Assembly (NCBI GenBank): GCA_029237695.1
Contig: CM055265.1
Span: 43,207,331-43,271,330, forward strand
Reading direction: 5' to 3'
Source of the DNA: Conchocele bisecta
Taxonomy: Eukaryota; Mollusca; Bivalvia; Lucinida; Thyasiridae
DNA: 64,000 bases
Below the pieces are notes generated by a model. The model made no database searches. It was given only the letters and a program-made list of their open reading frames with translations, and had not been told where the DNA came from. Both the position numbers and the translations under genes were made by a program. How positions within the stretch are numbered: the first letter of the stretch is position 1; every line of letters starts with the position of its first letter. Positions 1 to 12,300 of this stretch are shown here, piece after piece.

Positions 1-590
1 AATGACATGCACTTACAAAATGACGGTTTGCAAGTGAGCCCGTTTGATGTGCTCATTTAGCGCATAGTCTGTCGGTGGTAATGTCTTGCTTTTTGGAGTG
101 TCCCTCTTACTCATGAACATGGTGTGTCATAATTGATTCATGGACGTGTGCGTCTGTATTTCCTTATACATCCTGCATACAAACCTATGACCAGCTGTGA
201 TAATTTCCATAAGGTGATGTGCGTTCCCAAGTATCTGCAGACCAACATCATTTTTCACCATGTCTGCAACCGCGGATAATTTTCCTGCCAAACAGGTAGC
301 TAACAGTGTCACATCCCGTCAGTGCACATGTAGCAAGCAGTTGGGCTGACTTGGGACCAAACTGTGTAGCGCTGGCGTTAATGTCAATTAGTCTTTCATC
401 AGACTTTTTCAACGACAGGAGTGCAGTGCACTGCCACCTTCAACAGAACAACACAAGCAATGCAAACACGTCTACTTGTACGTGCTTTATAGCTCTGGTG
501 AACAAGAGACATGACATAGCTGGTGATGATGCAGTCTGCTTCTTCGTGTTTGTACGCAGTCTTCCCCAACCATAGTCAGATTTTCCGAAG
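1..590 (-). pseudogene. Frameshifted relic of a multicopy invertebrate ORF family (HEEAD / LTGCDTVS type)
   Basis: On the minus strand, successive fragments in shifting frames read like one degraded protein. From upstream to downstream these are KHEEADCIITSYVMSLVH (about 550-495), HVQVDVFALLVLFC followed by a stop (about 470-430), DINASATQFGPKSAQLL and ALTGCDTVSYLFG (about 385-275), then an open stretch at 312-127 with HHLMEIITAGHRFVCRMY, a stop, and finally LPPTDYALNEHIKRAHLQT before another stop near 15. The order HEEAD, VDVF.LLV, LTGCDTVS, AGHRF, LPPT..AL..H..RAH matches, from memory, an uncharacterised ORF family repeated in mollusc, cnidarian and other invertebrate genomes. The acidic motifs could suggest a PIN/FEN-like nuclease fold, but that is inference. 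At least two frameshifts and two stops make it a pseudogene. It may continue left of the window. Confidence 0.6.
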
Positions 591-599
591 TTTTCTCTG

Positions 600-1395
600 T
601 GCAAAATACTTTTATCAGCGACCTCTTGTGTGTAGTTTTCAAGATTGTATCCCTGGAAGGTAAGGTTGTTTCGAGAGTGAGATGGACAGTGGGACAGACA
701 CTTGATCCTGTTCGCCTGAGTTGCTCGTGTGTCTTCTTTGACCCCTATATGTATCTGTCAAACACCACTATGACGTGTTGATCCTTTTCGACGGCCCTTA
801 TGAAATTCTGACAGCAAAAATGATAGATCCCACTCATAATTGAAAGTGTACCATTTTCCATACGGCACATGACATGCAATTTTGCAAATGGTGCAAGGTC
901 CGGCAGTGCATGTATAAACATATTTTTGTTTTGTAGACTTGTGTTTTAATGATTCACATTATTTTGATTTGAGAAAAAGAAAGAAAATTTGACAGAAATT
1001 GCATTTTGAAATTATTCAAGAAACAACAAAATTTAGTTAAAAATAAATATATATAACATTTGGCGGCCATCTTGGATTCCATTTTAAATTTCACAAAAAT
1101 TTGCAGGTATATTCACCTTATATATAATAAATGTTATTTACGACTTGATACCAATCAGTTCCTAAAAATCAGCTCATTTGGGCCATTTTATCCTATTCTG
1201 GTCGCCATCTTGGACGCCATCTTGAATTCTGTAAATTGCTCAATGATGACAGCATGGCATCATTCGGTTTCCAATTACTGACACACTAAACTACCAAAAT
1301 CAATCAAAAAACGTTAGTAGTACCATACTGCAAGGTTGACCCAAATTCCGGGTCCCCACGACTCGACTAGTATGTGCCCGTGAAGGTTTACATGT
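600..1395. other. AT-rich intergenic stretch, no gene seen
   Basis: No coding signal was recognised. The short phrase GCCATCTTGGA occurs at about 1066, 1202 and 1213, each time followed by related sequence, and a CCAAGATGGC counterpart occurs near 60058. This suggests an old dispersed repeat. The remainder is plain AT-rich sequence upstream of PRMT7. Confidence 0.4.
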
Positions 1396-1840
1396 AAATG
1401 AGGCTGTGGCTGGAGAAATTGGGCTTATGCGTTTTATGATCAGTGTAGATCCAGATCAGCCTGTGCATCCGCACAGTCTGATCAGGATCTGCACTGTTCA
1501 CTGTTCCATTAATGGCATACCCATTGTGCTTTCCATTGGAAATGATTCTAATGTGCTGCCAAACTATGTTTTTAATGAGAAACATGGAAAATAATCAGCA
1601 GATGACAACATTTAATTCAGCACTGTAAGGGTTAATCTATGGTTATATGTGGCTGTGACTGGAGAAATGGGGCTTATGGGATTTGTGACCAGTGTAGCAC
1701 CTGATCAAATAACACACTCCTGGAGAGGTATTTCGTTGATCGAATGGCGAACAGTGCAGATCCTGATCAGACAGGCTGATCTGGATCTACACTGATCGCA
1801 AAACCCATAAGCCCCTTTTTTCATGTCACAGCCACATATG
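1396..1840. mobile_element. Two degraded copies of the 'GTGTAGATCCAGATCAG' MITE with a partial CAGACGAC hairpin MITE between them
   Basis: Copy 1 (1396-1530) and copy 2 (1646-1840) each begin near GGCTGTGACTGGAGAAAT and carry the internal palindromic phrases GATCAGCCTGTGCATCC and CAGTCTGATCAGGATCTGCA. Copy 2 ends in the inverted terminus (CACAGCCACAT). The same family recurs at 9868, 11612, 17517, 18893, 31363, 41125, 45367, 50125, 52518 and 62597, which defines it as a foldback MITE of about 200-260 bp. Between the two copies, 1535-1635 is the right half of the TTAA/CAGACGAC hairpin family, whose fuller copies lie at 8506 and 52771. Confidence 0.7.
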
Positions 1841-1864
1841 ACAATGATATGTTCAATCAGCAGG

Positions 1865-2238
1865 GCTCCAGATAAGGAATTAGTAAGTGAATATTTTCAC
1901 TCCATCATTTCTGAAGCAATTGGGTATTTCAAAATTTTAATTGGGTAAAATAAAATCACACGACTGTGTACACATCAACAGACAGTAATTGTTGAATAGT
2001 TTGCTTCGAAATTAAAACATGTCTTGGCATTTCATTAGAATTCTAATGAAATACCAAGATGCGTTTTCATGGAAAATAAGAAAAATATGCTATATTTGTG
2101 GTCTGTTTATTGTTTTCTGCATGATAAAGGTACCACAACATTGTTATTGCTGTTTGATACTCGCTACTTCTGATTTCAATTGTTTTTTTTTGGCAATTTT
2201 AATTGGGTATTTACGCAAATACACAGCTTATCTGGAGC
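1865..2238. mobile_element. MITE with GCTCCAGATAAGG termini
   Basis: The element starts GCTCCAGATAAGGAATT and ends in the inverted terminus CTTATCTGGAGC. Its centre holds a short palindrome (ATTTCATTAGAATTCTAATGAAAT, trimmed relative to other copies). Related copies lie at 13085-13830 (carrying a SINE), 32163-32555 and 47075-47390. A left terminus also occurs at 36886. The shared internal phrase TATATTTGTGGTCTGTTTAT confirms common descent. It has no coding capacity. Confidence 0.75.
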
Positions 2239-2309
2239 CCTGAATCAGTGAAATCAGTGCTGGAGTGAACAGTGCTCCCCCATGCAGGTAGATTCCTGCC
2301 TCATTATGA

Positions 2310-2985
2310 CCTTGCTGTGGAACGGACGTAAAACCCGGGTTCATGGGTGGCAGGTGGGAGCATACGTAATTTAATGATCGGGATTCATCCTTACCAGAAT
2401 CCCGACCAGAGACTTGGGGGGCCGTTTCACTAAACTTTGTACGACAAAAATGTTCGTAAGTGCAAAGTTATGATAGTCAGTAAATATCACATTAACAATG
2501 TTTTCTTGTAAACAATTATTGGATTTACATTTATTGAGCATAGGCTGCATATGCAGCCTATGCTCAATAAATGTAAATCCATCAATTGAAATTTCCAGAC
2601 GATTCTAAATTTGAGCTTACGAACATTTTAGTCTTACGGAGTTTAGTGAAACGGCCCCCTGGTTTGGTCCTCAGGTACATGTACAACTTGCATTGTTGTG
2701 TGAGAGTTGAATTTGGTTGCACCCCATATATGAGTATATGATGATTCGTAATCCTATACTTTTAGGGGAAGAGGCCAAGTGACTGGTGTGGTATGGACCT
2801 GGCACCAGCTCAAGTTATTCTAATTTCAGGGCTGAATATGTTTTTATTTTGATGTAAATATTCCGTTCTGATTTTGTGATTTTCTCCCCAATGCAACAGG
2901 TTAAATGCGGGATCGAACCAGTTGGCCCGGCTTTCAATGACTTTAGCTGTTGATAGGCCGTTAAACACCAACAAATAAAATCAAA
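2310..2985 (+). mobile_element. tRNA-like SINE copy split by a palindromic MITE
   Basis: The SINE runs GGGTGGCAGGTGGGAGCA, then GAATCCCGACCAGAGACTTGG (interrupted here by the palindrome at 2415-2659), then TGGTTTGGTCCTCAGGTAC, GGGCCAAGTGACTGGTGTGG and TTCAGGGCTGAATATG. It ends GATCGAACC...TTAGCTGTTGATAGGCCGTTAAAC followed by an AAATCAAA tail. GGGATCGAACC resembles a polymerase III B box. Other copies: 6815-7010, 7945-8360, 13190-13575 and 27327-27640. The interruption shows that the SINE is older than the palindrome. Confidence 0.65.
2415..2659. mobile_element. Near-perfect 245-bp palindromic MITE (GGGGCCCGTTTCAC family), copy 1
   Basis: The left arm reads GGGGGCCGTTTCACTAAAC and the right arm is its inverse, GTTTAGTGAAACGGCCCCC. 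The centre is GGCTGCATATGCAGCC flanked by inverted ATTTATTGAGCATA arms. The entire unit can fold into one hairpin. It interrupts the SINE at 2310-2985. Sister copies: 6345, 57037, 60686 and 63002; fragments at 7806 and 11370. Confidence 0.8.
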
Positions 2986-3232
2986 TCAAAATCCAGGGTT
3001 CAGTCCAGCTTCAAAAGAGGGAGAAGTGTTTGTTAAAAGTTTAGAAAATGGTCTTATTCCAGAAATATCTGTTTTATTAAGTGAAAAACTTCTCCCTCGG
3101 TTCAAAATAAGAAGTGATGCAATTTAGTGAGAGAATTTAGCCAAAATCGCCATGTAAATCAATCCCTGTAATCCCCAAACAGTCATTCAAATCAAATGAT
3201 ATCAAATGATATCTGAATTACCAACATTGCAG

Positions 3233-3382
3233 AACCAGCTCTACTTCAAAGCTCTATCCAAGGCCGTGGCCTCGATGCGTGGCCGCAATCACCCCGTGCA
3301 CGTCCTTGATATTGGCACAGGCACTGGTCTTCTGGCAATGATGGCTGCCAGACTGGGGGCAGACACTGTACATGCCTGCGAG
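3233..3382 (+). CDS. PRMT7: PRMT7 exon a (SAM motif I)
   Basis: Follows the acceptor CATTGCAG and ends at GAG|GTAAGA; 50 codons, phase 0 at both ends. It encodes [15 protein letters not shown] and then [20 protein letters not shown], the glycine-rich SAM-binding loop. The upstream exon(s) carrying the start codon were not found in 600-3230 and probably lie before the window. Confidence 0.93.
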
Positions 3383-6300
3383 GTAAGATGCAAAAAACCC
3401 GGATACAGTTGTAGAAAAATGGGACGGAGGGCGCAGTCAGAAAGCCCCAGAAAGGGACAGGGTGCCACGCCCACCTATTGCTATACACTATACACTACCG
3501 TCTGAGCTAATTTTGCCAATATTTGTCAATTTCTTCATTTCGAAATACTTGAATATTGTGCTAGAAATCAAGCAGCTTGATTGACTGAGCCTGAGCTGTG
3601 CTACAGCTCAGGCTCAGATAATCAAATTGCTCGAGTGCGAATTGGCGTTACAAATTGATGTTCCTCACTGATGCCTCAAATGACTAGGACCGGGTAGCTG
3701 CTGCTGCTGCAGCTGTCCCCGAGGGAGATCTTCAATCCAGACTCCCAGATAAATCTTCGATGTTTTCTGTGGAATTGGGGGCAATTTTATTTGCTCTTAA
3801 AAGTTGTTCTTAGTCATTTACGCATTGGACATGCACGACTAATGCATTGGTATATGTTCAACGGTGAGCTGCGTCCAGGTGTATTCCATGCCACAGCGCA
3901 TTTACCGTGCAACACATCCTACTGGACTGTATCGACATTGTTGACATTTGATGCAAACACTGCAATGTTACTTCACTTGAGCTTGAGGAGTTATTCCAGG
4001 TGAAGAACATTGATGGTTTGCTTAATAGCTATCTCCATGAAACCAACTTGTATCGGAAAATCTAATTTTGTCATTGTATACATGTTTCTCATCTCTAATT
4101 TTATCATTGTATACATGTTGCTCATTTATATTGTTCATCATATTTTTATTTTGACCCTTATAAATTTATTGCCTACCACATGTAACATACTATTTTACTG
4201 CTATTTTCTTTTTCATCTAAATTGCTTGGCCGTAAATGATAATCTTTTGTGTTGATGTGCTGTTAAGCACCATTCCGTCCATCGTCAAAAATTCGAAAAC
4301 TTAACGTTGGGGGAAATTTTGTTTCACCAATCGTCTTATAGTTCACACATGCCTTACTATAATGATTCGCTAATCTGCTGTGACAACTCCACGACCTTAA
4401 CGTTGAGAGAAATTTGTTATAATTCCTCTTTCCTTTCACGAAGTGTCTTAATATTTCACACATGCCTTTCTCTATCATGCTGTGACAAATCCACAACTGT
4501 CATACCCCAGCTAACCCAAGGTCAAGGTCACAGTCTGAGTGCAATCATAAACTTAATGTTGAGGGAAATTTGTTATAATTTCTGTTTCCTTTCACCAAAC
4601 GTCTTGATATTTCACTCGTGCCTTTCTCTAATGATTCTCTATCATGCTGTGACAAATCCACGACCCTCTGACCCCCGCTAACCAGAAGGTCACAGTCTTA
4701 TTTTTTTCATAAACTTAATATTAGTGGAAAATTTGTTATTATTTCTGTTTCCTGTCACCCCACTTCTTGATATTTCATACATGCCTTCCTCTAATGGTTC
4801 TCTATCATACCATGCCAAATCCACGACACTCGGACCTACCCCAAGGTCAAGATAAGAGTCTTAGTCTTTTCATAAACTTAACATTGGGGGACATTTGTTT
4901 GTAATTTCTCTCTCATACAGTGCCGACTCCACGACCATCCGACCCCTGCTAACCCCTAGGTCAAGGTCACAATCTTTGTGCTTTCACAACTTATCAATGA
5001 AAGTTATAATTTCTGTTTCCTTTCACCGCTCTTCTTGATATTTTACACATACATGTACCTTCCTCTAGTAGTTCTCTATCATGCCCTGCCAAATCCATGA
5101 CCCTCCGACCCCCGCTATCCCCAAGGTCAAGGTCACATTCTTAGCTCTTTCGCAAACTTACATGTAACATTGTGGGAAATTTCTTTTAAATTCTATTTCC
5201 TGTCACATAACTTTTTGATATTCGTTAAACTATTCTGACAACTCTTGTTATTTATTGTTCATGCCTGGTAGTCCCACAGGTTGAAGTAACGGACCGAGGT
5301 CTATAAATACATTAAATATGCCTAAAAGCATCAATAAATGAAGAAAAAAAATAAGCTAAACAAATTTTTTCTCCCTCCATAATTTTTTTTTCTCTCTCCA
5401 TATACTCCATCTATTGATGTGTATCTATTGATGTGTATCTATTGATGTGTATCTATTGATGTGTATCTATTGATGTGTGTATCTATTGATGTGTATCTAT
5501 TGATGTGTGTATCTATTGATGTGTATCTATTGATGTGTATCTATTGATGTGTGTATCTATTGATGTGTATCTGTGTATCTATTGATGGTGTATCTATTGA
5601 TGTGTGTATCTATTGATGTGTATCTATTGATGTGTATCTATTGATGTGTGTATCTATTGATGTGTATCTATTGATGTGTATCTATTGATGTGTGTATCTA
5701 TTGATGTGTATCTATTGATGTGTGTATCTATTGTTGTGTATCTATTGATGTGTATCTATTGATGTGTGTATCTATTGATGTGTGTATCTATTGATGTGAT
5801 GTATCTAAGATGTTGTATTGACTGATGTGTATCTTATGTTATCGTGTGTATCTATTGATGTGTATCTATTGATGTGTATCTATGATGTGTGTATTGATGT
5901 GTGTATCTATTGGTGTGTATCTATTGATGTGTATCTATTGATGGAGTATATGGAGGGAGTAAAAAAAAATTGTTTAGCTTATTTTTTTTCTTCATTTATT
6001 GACCTCGGTCCTTTACTTCAACCTGTGGGTAGTCCCACTCAACCTCCACTTTGCCCCATGTTATCATATGAGACACGCAAATTAATTTTGTACCTAAGAA
6101 CATGTGCGATTTTGAATGAAATATATTTATAAAACTGTGATATTTTCTGGAAGATGAACGATGCTATTCTGCATTAGCTATGAAAATTTCGTCAACTTTG
6201 ACGTCATTCACGGAAACTATCATAAATTTTGTAAATATTTTCCATGAGATATTGCACATGTTCTTAGGTACAAAATCACATTGCCTGTCTCATATACCTG

Positions 6301-9300
6301 TGCATGCACCTGTATTACAGTGGAACATCTCTACAGGACACCCAGGGGGTCGTTTCACTAAACTTGGCACGACTAAAATGCTCGTAAGTGCAAAATTATG
6401 ATAGTCTGTAAATTTCACATTAACACTGTTTTCTTGTAAACAATTATTGGATTTACATTTATTGAGCATAGACTGCATATGCAGCCTATGCTCAATAAAT
6501 GTAAATCCATCAATTTAAATTTATAGACGATCCTAAATTTGCACTTACGAACATTTTAGTCGTACAAAGTTTAGTGAAACGGTCCCCAGGGTGTTCTGTT
6601 TAGATAGGTGCCACATGTATGCCGATGTTTCAGGCATTTGAGCCAATGGCCGACTGTGCCAGAAAGATTATAAAGGAGAATGGACTTGAGGAGAAGATCC
6701 GACTTATTCCTAAACGGTCGACCGAGGTGACTGTTGGTGAAGGTAGATTTCATAGAATACATTGTAATCGAATATCTAGGGATAAATTCTGGGATATTAA
6801 TTTGAGATTTGAAGTCAGTTATACCCATTATAAAAGTAGTAGGATTAGTAATACTCATATTACTTTTAGAGAGTGGGGCTCAGTGACTGGTGTGGTGAGG
6901 ACCTGACACCAGGTCAGCTTGTACTAATTTCAGGGCTGAATAGATATTTTTCTGTAAATATTCAGTTTATATTCATCATAACAGGTGAAATATGGGATTC
7001 GACCCAACAAGACGGTTCAAATGAGTGGTAACAACATATGTTTCTGAGATGAAATAAGGAAAATAGCGATTTTTTTCTCAAACATTTCATACTGCAATAA
7101 TTGTATCTCCATCTCTAATGGTAAATGGTTAAACCTTTTCACTGTAGGGTTAATCTGCCTTCAGTCGGTAACCAAATTATGAACTACATTGCAAGAACTA
7201 TCTTTTACAGGTGGAGATATGCCACACAGAGCGAACATTTTGGTGACGGAAGTTTTTGATACCGAACTGATAGGCGAGGGTGCCATTTCTACCTTCACAC
7301 ATGCGCACAGAGAGTTGCTTCAGGTATTCTGTTAACATCCATATACACGTATTAACCCTTTCAACTCTACTGATCATAAAGTCAACATTTGCAGTCACTG
7401 TAAATGCAGATTAGCCGGATCGTAATAAGCCATTTCATCAAGATCTTCAGTATTTGTCAGTATTTTTCAGATTATTAAAAAAAATTGATTAATGAACTAG
7501 TCCAACATTTGCATGGTCCAGTCTATATCAGTCATTGGGCCCTGTCGACATTCGGTGGTGCCTTATAGGTTTTGCCCTGTCTGTCCGTCCATCTGTCTGT
7601 CTGTCCATCTGTCTGTCTGTCCGTTTATTTTTGGAAGTTTTTGTAAGAGTTTCTCAAATCACCTATAGGGGCCCTAAATGCATCGACATACCACATTTTC
7701 TAATTTAGGGGTGACCTCTTAGCACCTCTCAGCACTAGAGGCATTGGGTTGATGATGTATTAATCAATACTGCATTTTCTACAAAAGTTCTGTCCAATTA
7801 CTGTCTAAATTTGCACTTACAAACATTTTAGTTGTATGAAGTTTAGTGAAACGGGCCCCAGATATTTCTTAGTATTGTAGCCTTATGTTGGATTGATACC
7901 TGTCGTTTACTGTGAATAGTGTAGAACCTGATCAACAACGCGACGGGGTAAATTAACGGTAGGGGTTCCTCCTTATAGGAATCACGATTTGCCTGGTTTG
8001 GCCCTCGGGTACGTTTTTATCTTTGGCTCTTTTGTTACCTGGGAGTTGAATTGGGTTATTGCCCATTATAAAAGTAGTAAGATTATTACTGATCCTACTG
8101 CTTTTGGGATGGGGCCAAGTGATTCTGGTGTGGCGGGGACCTAGCATCAAATCGGGATTATTCTGATTTATGTGCTGAATATATAGTTTTTTTATTGTAA
8201 ATATTCAGTTCTGATTTTGTGCTTTTCCCCCCATTTGCACATGTACTTGAACATGTACTTGTACAGGTAATATATGGATTTAGTACTAAACCCATTGACC
8301 CAGCCTTAAATGACCTTAGCTGTTGATAGTCTGTTAAACCCCAACAAACAAACAAACAAGACCCTGATCAAGTGACAGGTCTGCATGTTTAAACTTGATG
8401 TATTGAATAAAATGGTATTTGTTTTGTGTTATGACATTATTATTATCACATATATAGTGTACATGTATTAAAACTCAAGTAAACACAATCCATGCTATAT
8501 AATCATAACCCTTACTGAATTAAATGTTGTCGTCTGCTGGAAATGTTTTATTTTCAATATTTCTCGACAAAAACTTGGTTTTGACAGCACATGAGAATCG
8601 GATTCTCATGTGCTGTCAAAACAAGTTTTTTGTTAAGAATTGAAGCAAAAATGAAAAACAGCAGACGGCAATTTCCGTCAACAGCGTAGGAATGGTTAAG
8701 CTGCTCAATGTATGATTCTGTCATTATGCAATACATCTAAGGCTACAAAAAATTAATGTTTAGATTCTCATCCAAATTTTGGGGAAAAATGGGGCGGGTG
8801 GGACACTTTTATTTTTTATTTTCAGGCAATACTAAAACGAGGTGTTGAACGGCATGGCGCTATGTAAAGCACTCAGATAGTGGGAGCGGTATAATACGCG
8901 GGCTGCATCATTCTCGTAAATTTAACCAAATGTTTTTTAATTTTTTTAATTTAATTTTTTTTTTTTTTTTTTTTTTAAATAAAAAACCCTTGGGCGGGCC
9001 GTTTTATTAGGGGCGGGCGGGGATGAGAATCTAAACATTAATTTTTTGTAGCCTAGCCATTGTGATGCTTTAAAGGGAATCTGAGATGGACAGTATAGTT
9101 CTTGACAATCAAACAAGGCTGTTTAAAAAGAAGATGCATATATCCCATGTCTGTCACAAGTTATAGAGGTTTTTATTTCTGCATATTTTATGCACATGAG
9201 CTCTAACATTACAGTAAGTTCGTTTAAATAATGACAATATTTTTAAAATCAATATTATTGTGAATACAAGTGTACTATTTTTTTTACTATTTTTGTATTT

Positions 9301-12300
9301 CTGTACACTTGATCAATATATAAACAGAATATTAAAAATATAATTAATACAAATAAAAGTAAGTATTTATGGGTCATCTATGACGTCACAGTAAGTCCTG
9401 CATTATCCACAGGTTGAAGTAACGGACTGAGGTCTATAAATACATTAAAAAAAAAAATGTTTAGCTTATTTTATTTCATTTATTGATGCTTTTAGGCATA
9501 TTTAATGTATTTTATAGACCTCGGTTCATTACTTCAACCTGTGGCATAATCCAAGCTAATTTAAAATTAAAACGTACATAACTTGTGATAGGGGTGGAAT
9601 ATTTGCATGTGGTTTTCACCAGTTGTGTTAGATTGTCAAGGACTATAATGTGCATAATAAACACAACTGCATCCCAGAGGCACTGTAATCTAGTAAACTT
9701 GTTTATTTATTTCATAAGAATCGAGGCCATTAAATATGTAAATATGTCTTGAAATTTCATTAAAATTGAGTCCTCAGGACTCAATTCTAATGAAATTCCA
9801 AGACATATTCATGATATTTACGGGGAGGAATACAAGAAAATATGATGAATTTTTGTTCAACCATTGATTGTGGCTGTATCTGGAGAAATTGGGCTTATGG
9901 CTTTTGCAACCAGTGTAGATCCAGATAGGCCTGTGAATCTGCACAGTCTGATCAGCATCTGCACTGTTCACAAAGCCATCAATGAAACATCTGTCATGCT
10001 TTTAACAGTAAATATAGATCGTTATCAGGCTGCATGAGTGTGCTATTTGATCAAGAGCTACTCTACTGTCTTTTCCACGAACTATTGGCTATTAAACACA
10101 TTAAATCTAAAAAATATTTAAATGTAAGTGCTTTTTCACGAATAACAAAAAAGTCACTCTCCCCAAATGTTTTTGTTTGATGAAATTCCACCAAATATTG
10201 ATTTTATGGCGAAAAAACAATTTTCCTATGGGAATTTAACATGGGGAAAAAAGAGGAGGAAGCAGTGGGGGAGGAGTCAAAAAACGAAAATGTTTGGAAA
10301 TTGACTCTGAAACCTGTCTAGATAGCTTGGAAATGATGTAACTAAGAAAACAAAAGATAGATTTTGAAAATCGGTCCATGAATAAAAAATTAATATTTTT
10401 TTGTGTTTTTTTAGCCTCCCCCACCCATGTTAAATTCCCATACGAAAATAATTTTTTGGCAATAAAATCAATATTTGATGGAATTTCATCAAATATTTTT
10501 TTTTGGGGAGGGTGACTTTTTTTATTGATGAAAAACTACTTGCATTTAAATATCTTTTAGATTTAATATGTTTAATAGCCAAAAGTTCGTCGGCAGCAAA
10601 ACGTGGAACAGACAGTAGTTACAATTCCAATAAGCTCCATTTCCCAAAGTGACAGCCAAAATTATGCAAGATCTTCTATACATACATATTGCAGAAGGAC
10701 TGTATTGTCGTGCCATCTGTGGGCAACATGTACGTGCAGCCAGTGACGTCGGCGTTCGTGCGGAGATGGACGCAGATTGAGGATATCACCATTGACAAGG
10801 CCACCGTGATTACCTCCCCCGGCAGCATCTCCCGTTGTGGAGGCGCGCCATCGCTGCACGACCTTCAATTAGACCAGCTGCCAGAAGATAAATTTGATAT
10901 TTTAAGCAAGCCGTTACAGGTGTTCAGGTATGCATGGCCTGCCACCAGATAAAACGTTCATTAACTCTGCATGCTAGTGGTGAAAATATCCGCCAAACGA
11001 ATTAGGACTGTATGTTTTATTTCTCTCTGTAAATATGTCTTGAAATTTCATTAGAATTGAGTCCTCAGGACTCAATTCTAATGAGATTCCAAGACATATT
11101 CATGATATTTACGGGGAGGAATACAAGAAAATATGATGAAGTTTTGTCCGCTAGTTTTGAACTATTTATAGCCCACAAGTTTCCCAGCATGCAGAGTTAA
11201 TCCATAATTTTGTACTTACAAGGAGATGTGCGAAAATGTTTACAAAATTTAGTATATTTTCCGTTAATGACATCCAAAGTTGACATAACGTTCAGAGTAA
11301 ATGCGGAATAGTATGAAAATTAAGTTTTGACGTCATTTATAGAAAATATCACAGTTTCTGTAAATATTGTCACTAAACTTTGTCAGACTAAAAAGTTTGT
11401 AAGAGCAAAGCTAAACTGTACAACAATGGTCTCGTTAGCAACCGATTTTGGGAAAACATTGGTGGAATTCTTCAGATGTAATGACCCCTACATGTAGGCG
11501 GAAACTGGTAGCATTAATGTACCAAGTTAATATGTGAAGAGAATTTGTAGATATCTTCGTCCGACCAGTTTTGTCGTATGAAGTTTAGAAACGGGCCCCT
11601 TGCTTCTCTCGTATGTAGCTGTGACCGGAGAAATGTTGCTTATGTTTAGATCTTAATCCACTAACACACTTGATAATGATCTATACTGTCTGCTACTATA
11701 CTGTCGGCATGATGGATGTTTCATTGACTGCATGGTGAACAGTGTAGACCCTGATCAGACTGCGCGGATGCGCAGGCTGATCTGGGGCTACACTAATCAC
11801 ATAGCCCATAAGACCCATTTTTTAGCGCGCCTTCCAAAGGAAGACGTGCTTATGGCATACCCCCATTGCTCCAAGGGTCCTCTTCTGTGCTGTGGCAAAT
11901 CCACGTCCGTGCCGCCCCTTCTAAGCCCAGGGTCAAGCTCACATACTTTGTGCATCTCGAAACCTTAACGGTCGGACGCTCGGGTAAATGGCCTATATTT
12001 TCTGTTTCCTTGCTTGGATTTGCTTCATATTTCACACACGCTTTGCTCCAAGGGTCCTCTACTGCGCTGTTGCAAATCGACGTCCGCGCCGCCCCTTCTA
12101 AGCCCAGGGTCAAGCTCACATACTTTGTGCATCTCGAAACCTTAACGGTCGGACGCTCGGGTAAATGGCCTATATTTTCTGTTTCCTTGCTTGGATTTGC
12201 TTCATATTTCACACACGCTTTGCTCCAAGGGTCCTCTACTGCGCTGTTGCAAATCCACGTCCGTGCCGCCCCTTCTAAGCCCTGGGTCAAGGTCACATAC

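Larger units (their letters stand above)
3383..6633 (+). other. PRMT7 intron after exon a
   Basis: This 3.25-kb intron contains the AGGTCA-containing tandem array at 4265-5253, the hAT-like element at 5275-6027 and the palindromes at 6066-6297 and 6345-6587. The stretch 3390-4260 holds no recognised gene. A short inverted repeat (CTTGATTGACTGAGCCTGAG against CTCAGGCTCAGATAATCAA) lies at about 3572-3625. Confidence 0.8.

Noticed and set aside
5404..5946. CRISPR-like array of short repeats
   Set aside because: Units are contiguous, with no unique spacers, and the locus is in a eukaryotic intron inside a MITE: a minisatellite.
10236..10424. 62-codon minus-strand open frame with a proline-rich end
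   Set aside because: Located in the loop and arms of the 10065-10616 inverted-repeat element.
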